64,000 bases of DNA, taken from NCBI RefSeq assembly GCF_046533115.1, contig NZ_JAJQRC010000011.1:1-64000 (forward strand). Reading direction: 5' to 3'. Shown here piece after piece: positions 8,297 to 14,672 of this stretch. The number at the start of each line of letters is the position of its first letter. Position 1 is the first letter of the stretch. The stretch is from JAIRMO01 sp046533115. Lineage in GTDB: Bacteria > Spirochaetota > Spirochaetia > Treponematales > Breznakiellaceae. The position numbers and the translations under genes are program-made. Below the pieces are notes generated by a model that was not told the origin of the DNA, did no database searches, and saw only the letters and a list, made by a program, of their open reading frames with translations.

Positions 8297-8851
8297 TCCA
8301 AAAATGGTTTTCAGGTCGATTTCGAGCCCGGGCAGCACCGTGACCGGAACCACGGCGGTATCTTCATAGGCGGAAGCCATATACTCGTTATTTTTAAGGA
8401 CATAGGCCATGAGGGATTTTTCTTCGGGGTCCACCATCCAGTATTCCCGCACCCCCGCTTCCTGGTATTTTTGGAATTTGATAATCCGGTCATGCCGGGT
8501 GTTGGACGGGGAGAGGATTTCGATGACCAGGTCCGGGGCGCCGTTACAGCCCCGGTCATCCAGTTTTGCGGGATCGCAGACCACCACCAGATCCGGCTCC
8601 ACCACGGTGTCGTCGCTTTTGTCCGGCAGGGGGTTGAGCCGGACGGAAAAGGGCGCGGCATAGACCTCGCAGGGCTTATCCTTCAAAAACTGCCATAATG
8701 TGCCCATTAATTCTCCACGGATCTCCTGGTGCAGCCGGGAGGGGGTGGACATCATATAGGCTTCGCCGTCTATGATTTCGTACCGTTCGCCCTCATCCCA
8801 GGAAAGATAATCGGCGTAGGTGTAAGTCTCTTGCTCTTTTACCCGGGGCAT
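8279..8851 (-). CDS. Uma2 family endonuclease-like protein
   Basis: A 190-residue protein of the Uma2 (DUF820) family, a PD-(D/E)XK-fold group of putative restriction-like nucleases of unknown cellular role. It shows the N-terminal YTYADYLSWDEGERYEIIDG, then VEPDLVVVCDPAKLDDRG and APDLVIEILSPSNTRHDRI, where the E-I-L-S-P and D-L pieces form the catalytic-type core, and later YQEAGVREYWMVDPEE. Length and order are normal. It is a stand-alone gene convergent with the preceding one. Such genes are often multicopy in cyanobacteria and some spirochaetes. Confidence 0.88.
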   Translation of the reverse strand: MPRVKEQETYTYADYLSWDEGERYEIIDGEAYMMSTPSRLHQEIRGELMGTLWQFLKDKPCEVYAAPFSVRLNPLPDKSDDTVVEPDLVVVCDPAKLDDRGCNGAPDLVIEILSPSNTRHDRIIKFQKYQEAGVREYWMVDPEEKSLMAYVLKNNEYMASAYEDTAVVPVTVLPGLEIDLKTIFGAGEEG

Positions 8852-9053
8852 ACCAAACCTCCGATGCCGGTTCCCAAGCTAGAGTTTTGAAACCAGCCCT
8901 CTTTTTGGAGTATACACCCTGGGTGCTGATCCGGCAATACATTGTAAATTTTCTCTTGTTTGTATACACTGGAACCAGTCTCGAGATTCGGTTGGTTTTG
9001 AAACAGCCTCACCAAGCAGGGAATTTATCCCGGAAAATGAAGAGGGAGCGGTT

Positions 9054-10286
9054 ATGAATGTAGTGGTCATCGGCGCCCAATGGGGTGATGAGGGGAAGGG
9101 TAAGATTGTGGATTATCTGGCCAACGAGGCCCAGATAATCGTCCGTTTTTCCGGCGGGGCCAATGCGGGGCATACCATCGTTATTGGGGATGAGCAGTAC
9201 GCCCTGCACCTCATCCCCTCAGGGGTCCTCTATCCCGATAAGATGGTGATCCTGGGGGCGGGGATGGTCATCGACCCGACCGCCCTCTTTAACGAGCTGG
9301 ACATGCTCCGGGAACGGGGAATCGATACCACCGGCCGGGTTTTTATCTCCGACCGGGCCCACCTCGTCCTGCCCCGGTATATCGAGATTGACCAGGCCCG
9401 GGATCAGGCCCGGAAAAAACCTATCGGCACCACCGGCAGGGGTATCGGGATCACCTATTCCATGAAAAGCGACCGGGACGGAATCCGCGTCGCCGACCTT
9501 GCCTGGAAAGAAAAGATCGATGAACTTGAAAGCGGGGACCGGAATTTCCTCACCCCCTACATTGACCGGCTTGAAGCCATGGCCATCGATCTGTCGGCCT
9601 ACTTGATGCACCGCAAAAATTCCCAGGTGCTTTTTGAAGGCGCCCAGGGCGCCCTGCTGGACCTGGACCTGGGGACCTATCCCTATGTGTCCAGCGGCAT
9701 GTCCTGTGCCGCCGGCGCCGCCATCGGCGGCTGTGTGGGTCCCCGGCGCCTGGACAAGGTATTGGGGGTCTTTAAGGCCTATACCACCCGGGTGGGAAAC
9801 GGCCCCTTCCCCAGCGAATTCGACGACCGCTCCGAAAGCACCGAAGCCCTCTGCCGCTTTATCCGGGAAACCGGCCGGGAATACGGGGTCACCACCGGCC
9901 GGCCCCGGCGCTGCGGCTACCTGGATCTGGTAGCCCTCCGCTACGCCTGCCTCACCAATTCCATTGATTCCCTGGTCATGACCCACCTGGATGTCTACGA
10001 CACCTTGGAAGAAATCAAAGCCTGTATCGCCTACCGCATCGGGGACCGCATCGTGGAGACCTTCCCCGCCTCCATCGAAGCCCTCAACCATGCGCAGCCC
10101 ATACTCCGCACCTTTTCGGGCTGGAAAAAATCCCTGTCCAACGCCCTAACCTACGAGGAGTTCCCCGTGGAGGCCATGGAGTACATCGAATTCATCGAAC
10201 GGTTCTGCGAAACCCCCATCGATATGGTCTCCGTGGGTTACGACCGCAAAGAAACCATCATCAGGAAAAGCCCGTGGACCCGGTAA
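9054..10286 (+). CDS. purA: Adenylosuccinate synthase
   Basis: The enzyme joins IMP and aspartate using GTP, the first step from IMP to AMP, in the cytoplasm. The hallmark GAQWGDEGKGKIVDYL lies at residues 6-21 with catalytic Asp and Lys, then SGGANAGHTIV, GTTGRGIGITY, LFEGAQGALLDLDLGTYPY and TTRVGNGPFPSEF. At 410 residues it is slightly shorter than the E. coli enzyme but ends normally. A ribosome site (AGAGGGAG) precedes the ATG. It is followed after 255 bp by guaA, so both purine branch-point enzymes are adjacent. I found no recognisable purine riboswitch upstream of either gene. Confidence 0.96.
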   Translation: MNVVVIGAQWGDEGKGKIVDYLANEAQIIVRFSGGANAGHTIVIGDEQYALHLIPSGVLYPDKMVILGAGMVIDPTALFNELDMLRERGIDTTGRVFISDRAHLVLPRYIEIDQARDQARKKPIGTTGRGIGITYSMKSDRDGIRVADLAWKEKIDELESGDRNFLTPYIDRLEAMAIDLSAYLMHRKNSQVLFEGAQGALLDLDLGTYPYVSSGMSCAAGAAIGGCVGPRRLDKVLGVFKAYTTRVGNGPFPSEFDDRSESTEALCRFIRETGREYGVTTGRPRRCGYLDLVALRYACLTNSIDSLVMTHLDVYDTLEEIKACIAYRIGDRIVETFPASIEALNHAQPILRTFSGWKKSLSNALTYEEFPVEAMEYIEFIERFCETPIDMVSVGYDRKETIIRKSPWTR

Positions 10287-10541
10287 ATCCAAAAGAGGGG
10301 GGGCTGTTTCCGCTCCTGATCCGGGAACTGAAGCATCGGCCCCGCAGCCCCTCTCCCGTCCGGCGGCCTTTTTCGGGGCCTTGTGCCGTGCCGCATGGTC
10401 TCCGTCCACCCGCTTTCGCGGGCCCCCCGGGGCCTCTCCGCCCCCCCTGCGCTCCGAAGCGGCCGGGGCTCCGCCCCAACCGCTTCTCCGCTGCCCCCCA
10501 GGATAGCCGTAAAAAATCCCCTGTTTTAAAGGAGCCGCGGC

Positions 10542-12581
10542 ATGGATAAGATTCTGATCCTGGACTTCGGGAGCCAAACCACCCAGTTGATAGGCCGGCG
10601 GATCCGGGATTTGGGGGTGTATACAGAGATCATCCCCGGGGACAGCCCCCTGGCCGCGGAAACCCTTGCCGCCAAAAACACCCCGGTCCGGGGGATCATC
10701 CTTGCCGGTTCCCCGGAATCGGTGTATACCCCCCAAGGGGCGGTCCCAGACCCAGGGGTCTACACCTGCGGCCTCCCCCTGCTGGGCATCTGTTACGGCC
10801 TGCAGCGCCTCAACTACGATCAGGGCGGCGCAGTGGAAGCCCTGCCCAAATGGGAATACGGCAGAATCGGGGTTACCGTACATGGCATAGGAGAGAGGAG
10901 GGAGGAGAGAGGAGTTAGGAGAGAGGAGTTAGAAGAGAAGAGAGAAGAGGGAGGAGGGAGGAGAGAAGAGTTAGAAGTTAAGAGAGAAGAGGGAGGAGGA
11001 GAGAGGGGGGAGGAGAGAGGAGGTAAGAGAGAAGAGGGAGGAGGTAAGGGTTCCCAGGGGGAGCTTATTCGGAAGTTTCTTGCGGCTTTTGATCCGGCGA
11101 TCCCCCTGGAAACGCTGACCAATCGCGCTCCTCCCTTGGCTTCTCCACGCCCCGATGCCGCTGTTCCGGATGGTGGCCTTATTGGGACGCCTTCAATCCC
11201 GCATGCCCCCCAGGGCGCTCCTCACTTATCCCAGGACGCCTCATTCGGCACTTCTATACGCCCCGAAGCCTCTGTTCCGGACGGTGGCCCTATTGGGGCT
11301 CCCGCCATGACGCCTTCAATCCCCTCCACGCTCCCGCGTGCCTCCCGGGGCGCTCCTCACTTGTCCCCCCCTCACTTCACCGCGTGGATGAGCCACGGGG
11401 ATACGCTGACCCGCCTGGCGCCGGGGCTCCGGGAGTATGGGACCAGCGATACGGGGTATCCGGCGGTGGTGATCCATGACACCAAGCCCTGGTTCGGGGT
11501 CCAATTCCACCCGGAGGTGACCCACACGGAATGGGGGCTTGAAATCCTCGCGGCCTTTGTGTTTGGGGTCTGCGGCTGTGAACCCGGCTGGACCATGGAG
11601 CAATATATAGAAGAAACCCGCGCCGCCCTGAGGGAACGGGTGGGCCGGGACCCGGTGCTGCTCCTCATTTCCGGGGGGGTGGATTCCACCGTGGCCGGGG
11701 CGCTGCTGCTCAAAACCCTGGACGCCGGACAGGTCCACCTTATGTATATGGACACGGGGCTGATGCGGAAGGACGAAACCAATACCGTCAAGGCCGCCCT
11801 GGAGCGGCTGGGGGCCCGGCACCTCCACATTATCCACTGCGAAGAGGAATTCCTTTCGGCCCTCCAGGGCCTGGCCGATCCGGAGGCGAAGCGTAAGGTC
11901 ATCGGGGACCTGTTTATCACCATCCAGGAGCGGGAAGTGTCCCGGCTGGGGCTGCCGGAACCCTATTTCCTCGCCCAGGGGACCCTCTATACAGACCTCA
12001 TAGAAAGTGGCAAAGGTGTAGGAAAAAAGGCCCATCTTATCAAAAGCCACCATAATGTAGGAAGTCCCCTGGTGGAGGCCAAACGGAAAGCGGGCCATAT
12101 CATCGAGCCCCTGGACCGGCTATACAAAGACGAGGTGCGCCGTTTGGGCCGCCTCCTGGGGGTGGAAGAAGAAGTGGTCCGCCGCCACCCCTTTCCCGGC
12201 CCGGGCCTGGCGGTCCGCATCCTGGGGGAGGTAACCCGGGAAAAGTGCGATATCCTTCGGGAGGCGGACGCTATTTATATCGAAGAACTGAAAAAGCGCC
12301 GGTCCGCGGCCGGGGAACGGCTCTACGATGAAATATGGCAGGCCTTCGCCGTACTCCTCCCCATCCGTTCCGTGGGGGTCGCCGGGGATGTCCGCAAATA
12401 CGGCTGGGTCCTGGCCCTCAGGGCCATCACCAGCGCCGACGGCATGACCGCCGATGTGTACCCCTTCCCCATCACGGACCTGCTGGAGATCTCCACCCGG
12501 ATCACCAACACGGTCAAAGACATAGGCCGGGTCACCTACGATGTTTCCAGCAAACCACCTGCCACCATAGAGTGGGAATGA
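10542..12581 (+). CDS. guaA: GMP synthase (glutamine-hydrolysing), with large insertions
   Basis: Makes GMP from XMP, ATP and glutamine. The amidotransferase domain has PLLGICYGLQ (Cys84) and GVQFHPEVTH (His323, Glu325). The ATP pyrophosphatase P-loop SGGVDST is near residue 380. The C-terminal dimerisation domain ends in the canonical SSKPPATIEWE. The protein is 679 residues, about 150 longer than the usual 525. The excess is two low-complexity blocks inside the amidotransferase domain, between the strand ending VTVHGIG and the conserved WMSHGD: a charged R/E/G stretch (about 116-169) and a Pro/Gly/Ala-rich stretch with an internal repeat (about 192-278). All catalytic residues survive, so it is probably functional, with the blocks looping out. 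Confidence 0.95.
   Translation: MDKILILDFGSQTTQLIGRRIRDLGVYTEIIPGDSPLAAETLAAKNTPVRGIILAGSPESVYTPQGAVPDPGVYTCGLPLLGICYGLQRLNYDQGGAVEALPKWEYGRIGVTVHGIGERREERGVRREELEEKREEGGGRREELEVKREEGGGERGEERGGKREEGGGKGSQGELIRKFLAAFDPAIPLETLTNRAPPLASPRPDAAVPDGGLIGTPSIPHAPQGAPHLSQDASFGTSIRPEASVPDGGPIGAPAMTPSIPSTLPRASRGAPHLSPPHFTAWMSHGDTLTRLAPGLREYGTSDTGYPAVVIHDTKPWFGVQFHPEVTHTEWGLEILAAFVFGVCGCEPGWTMEQYIEETRAALRERVGRDPVLLLISGGVDSTVAGALLLKTLDAGQVHLMYMDTGLMRKDETNTVKAALERLGARHLHIIHCEEEFLSALQGLADPEAKRKVIGDLFITIQEREVSRLGLPEPYFLAQGTLYTDLIESGKGVGKKAHLIKSHHNVGSPLVEAKRKAGHIIEPLDRLYKDEVRRLGRLLGVEEEVVRRHPFPGPGLAVRILGEVTREKCDILREADAIYIEELKKRRSAAGERLYDEIWQAFAVLLPIRSVGVAGDVRKYGWVLALRAITSADGMTADVYPFPITDLLEISTRITNTVKDIGRVTYDVSSKPPATIEWE
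10887..11048 (+). repeat. AG-rich dispersed repeat translated inside guaA
   Basis: About 160 bases made almost only of A and G, with GGAGTTAGGAGAGAGGAG-type units. The same units occur in non-coding DNA at 53600-53690, 57790-57890 and 62650-62680. Here the block is open in the guaA frame and encodes an R/E/G-rich linker. The usual GC-rich codon pattern of the gene stops abruptly at its edges. Confidence 0.85.
11115..11375 (+). repeat. Imperfect tandem repeat inside guaA
   Basis: Two related units of about 110-130 bp. Each begins like CGCCCCGA(T/A)GCC and GTTCCGGA(T/C)GGTGGCC and continues to GGGCGCTCCTCACTT. They encode VPDGG(L/P)IG(T/A)P...GAPHLS twice. The block separates the native LIRKFLAAFDPAIP segment from AWMSHGD, so it is a second insertion, distinct from the AG-rich one. 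Confidence 0.75.
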
Positions 12582-12641
12582 GGAGATAATGGGGTTTGCC
12601 CAAACCCCCCGCCACGATAGAGTGGGAATGAGGGGATAATG
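12561..12641 (+). repeat. Direct repeat of the guaA 3' end
   Basis: The 31 bases at 12561-12591, which include the last guaA codons and the stop, recur at 12611-12641 with only two differences. The second copy is outside the gene. It suggests a local tandem duplication or replication slippage of the gene end. Confidence 0.75.
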
Positions 12642-12662
12642 CAGGGGGGGCCTCACTGGAAT

Positions 12663-12774
12663 TTAACCACAAAGGCGCAGAAGGCGAGGAAGGAAAGAAG
12701 GAAAGAAGGAAAGAAGAAGGGGAGCCTCTTTCCTCTCTCTTAATTCTTCCTTCTTCGCCTTTGTGGTTGATTCT
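12663..12774. repeat. Inverted repeat with GAAAGAAG microsatellite
   Basis: AACCACAAAGGCG at about 12666 is matched by CGCCTTTGTGGTT near 12758, and the inner parts (AGAAGG.. against CCTTCTT) pair as well. Between them lie at least three 8-bp GGAAAGAA units. The arm sequence recurs at 62621 and 62767, so this is another member of the dispersed repeat family. The stretch from 12582 to 13056 contains this, two hairpins and no gene. Confidence 0.75.
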
Positions 12775-12888
12775 TCTTCCTTCTTCTCATTTAATTGGCC
12801 GCGCAGCAGTCTACTTTGGTGAATTTCTTAAATTCCGTAAAGGTGTTTATAAGGCGGCAGGGCTTTTCCGCGCAAGGGATAGGAGCGG

Positions 12889-12963
12889 AATAGGGGATGA
12901 CCGGCTTTGCCGGTCATCCCCTATTGGAGCGGATAGCCCGGTCCCCGCCGTGTAACGGCGGGG
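12889..12963. repeat. Two adjacent strong hairpins
   Basis: The first is a perfect 17-bp stem (12889-12905 with 12909-12925), containing GGGGATGACCGGC with a TTT loop. The second is CCCCGCCG/CGGCGGGG (12943-12950 with 12956-12963). They lie between guaA and the reductase gene. No T-run follows, so they resemble palindromic intergenic elements more than simple terminators. Confidence 0.65.
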
Positions 12964-13056
12964 ATGCGCCCAAATTTTTTACTGTTGACCGCCCAGGGGG
13001 GGTATGAGGGGCTTGCCCAAATCCCTTGCAAGGATAGAATGGGGATAGGAGAGTGT

Positions 13057-13614
13057 ATGAACTATTTGATTGTTTCGGGTAACCCCAAGCACGACGGCCT
13101 CTGTTTTGCTGCGACCGAGGAGGCTATTCGGGGGGCAAAGGAGGGCGGCGCGGATGTCGGGGTGCTGACTGTGGAGAGGCTGGAGCGCTGCCATGTCTGC
13201 GGGGACGGCTGGGGAAGCTGCCGGGAAAAGCATCGCTGTGCCTTTGGCGGTGACGGTTTTGACGTTGCCCAGGAGCGGGTGCGGGCTGCGGATCAGCTCT
13301 GTTTTATTACCCCGGTGTATTGGGGGGAAATGGCGGAGGCGCTGAAGAGTTTTTTTGACCGGCTGCGGCGGTGCGAATTCGGGCAGAGCGGCGTCCTTTC
13401 GGGCAAGCAGATTCTTCTGGTGGCCTCCCCCGGCGGAACCGGTAACGGCATGTTGACCTGTCTGGAGCAGATGGACCGTTTCTGCCGCCACACCGGCGCT
13501 ATTATTTTCGACTACATCGGCATCAACCGCTGGAATAACGATTACAAAAAAAGCGCCGTCTACGCCGCGGCCCGGGCCATGGCAGAAGGGCGCACGGCGG
13601 GGGAGACTTTGTGA
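13057..13614 (+). CDS. NAD(P)H-dependent FMN reductase / flavodoxin-fold protein
   Basis: About 185 residues with a flavodoxin-like fold. The N-terminal MNYLIVSGNPKHDGLCFAAT is the FMN phosphate loop, CHVCGDGWGSCREKHRCAF carries four cysteines typical of iron-sulfur-flavoprotein-like members, and ITPVYWGEMAEALKSFFDR is the conserved flavin-binding turn. LVASPGGTGNGMLTCLEQM follows. The ATG at 13057 is chosen because AGGAG lies seven bases upstream and the FMN loop starts immediately. An in-frame ATG at 12964 has no ribosome site and would place a hairpin in the gene. Role: probably quinone, flavin or metal reduction; substrate unknown. Confidence 0.82.
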   Translation: MNYLIVSGNPKHDGLCFAATEEAIRGAKEGGADVGVLTVERLERCHVCGDGWGSCREKHRCAFGGDGFDVAQERVRAADQLCFITPVYWGEMAEALKSFFDRLRRCEFGQSGVLSGKQILLVASPGGTGNGMLTCLEQMDRFCRHTGAIIFDYIGINRWNNDYKKSAVYAAARAMAEGRTAGETL

Positions 13615-13651
13615 GGGGGGGGTGGTAATTTTGCGGCGATGGAATTAGAGT

Positions 13652-13683
13652 AGAGGAAGCCGTATTTTTACGTGGATTGAAAC
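13652..13683 (+). repeat. Solo degenerate CRISPR repeat upstream of cas operon
   Basis: The last 13 bases, CGTGGATTGAAAC, are identical to the 3' end of the array repeat, and CCGT at 13660-13663 also aligns. In total about 20 of 32 positions match. No second repeat follows at the expected spacing. It lies 1 kb before cas3, on the other side from the array, in the same orientation. Confidence 0.6.
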
Positions 13684-13724
13684 ATTATTTCTGACATAGG
13701 GAGCTTAGAATATGTTACAGATTT

Positions 13725-13758
13725 GGGTAGATAGTATACTTTTTTATACATTCTACCC
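13725..13758. repeat. Imperfect inverted repeat in AT-rich scar
   Basis: GGGTAGA at 13725-13731 pairs with TCTACCC at 13752-13758, and the inner GTATA with TATAC, leaving a T-rich loop. It lies in the AT-rich non-coding stretch between the reductase gene and the cas operon. Function unknown. Confidence 0.5.
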
Positions 13759-13898
13759 AGAATCCATTACATAATGGACAGCCTATTTTCTTAACCTGTT
13801 GACATTGGAAGATAGTACAAGAAATTCATTTTTTTCTTGCTATTTTCTTAATTATATTATTATATTATATTCATTATATCTGATATAGGAGATAATAT

Positions 13899-14081
13899 AT
13901 GGATTATACAATGATTTCCGGGGCAATATCAAAAAGGGGTGTTGCTAAAACAAAAATTTCCTACTCCGTTAAAGGCTCAATAAAAAGCGTCAGTAAGCTA
14001 AAACAAGGGAATTTTTGTGTTTTCTGTCATAAAACTATCGAATTCGTTATTAAGGGCTTATACCTAAATAACCAACGATAA
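13899..14081 (+). CDS. Small hypothetical protein in AT-rich region
   Basis: A 60-residue open frame with an excellent ribosome site (TAGGAGATAATAT before ATG). The product is basic with Lys/Ser-rich segments (KRGVAKTKISYSVKGSIKSV) and a C-x-x-C pair (FCVFCHK). No family recognised. It lies in an AT-rich block between a solo CRISPR repeat and a transposase remnant. It may be a small accessory gene or the broken 5' end of a transferred gene. Confidence 0.3.
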   Translation: MDYTMISGAISKRGVAKTKISYSVKGSIKSVSKLKQGNFCVFCHKTIEFVIKGLYLNNQR

Positions 14082-14089
14082 AAGTGCGG

Positions 14090-14269
14090 ACAAACATGAG
14101 CAATCCTAACTATGAAGTCTTTATCCGCAGCAGGGTCTAATACCCCTCGGGCATGAAAGAAACTCCGTTCACACCAGAACCGGAAATAACGGTATACGGT
14201 ACTTGAAGTGTCCAATGCTTTCGGTAGGGCTTCCACTGGAACCGGTACGCAATTATATATAAGCAACAA
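14090..14269 (-). pseudogene. Degenerate IS5-type transposase fragment
   Basis: The minus-strand reading EALPKALDTSSTVYRYFRFW, followed by CERSFF, resembles the N-terminal part of IS5-group transposases, where a G-x-W-R-x-LP motif is followed by STVYRYFRFW. The usual Trp-Arg before it is lost and no DDE domain follows. The remaining 300 bp up to cas3 (14270-14600) is of similar character, with a 30-codon minus-strand frame (14399-14491) and a hairpin, but no intact gene. This is a decayed insertion sequence next to the cas operon. Confidence 0.45.
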
Positions 14270-14672
14270 CCCCGCCGCAAGCGGTCAGGGCATGTTATTC
14301 TCATAAGGTATTTGACTCAGGGTACATACCTTGGTTCAGCCCAAAGGCTCCCCCGCGTGAACGGGTTCTTGGGTATATATCCTTCTCAATGCATCACCTC
14401 AAGTAGCTCCATGGGCGGGTGACCTCCTCCTGGCTTCCGCCGATATTCCTGGTTCGGGTCCCATTTTTTCCCTGAGTACCTTTTGCTTCATCTTCCCCCT
14501 TTACTTTTATTGAAGACATTTCTATCCTTATTTAAGCAAAAATCCTAAATGGGGTAGCTTCAAGGCTGATCGATTTTCGAAACTGCCTTAAATAGTGACT
14601 TCGTTAATAATGATGTATAAATTTAAACATTAAAACACTGTATCATACATATGGTGGAAGGAGTAATAACAT

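Noticed and set aside
8852..9053. Possible purine riboswitch upstream of purA or guaA
   Set aside because: I looked for the conserved purine aptamer core and found none. Two GTATACAC motifs (8908 and 8961 areas) are present but too short to interpret.
10274..10549. A 91-codon Pro/Arg-rich frame between purA and guaA
   Set aside because: It overlaps the ends of both genes, has no ribosome site and reads like translated GC-rich spacer.
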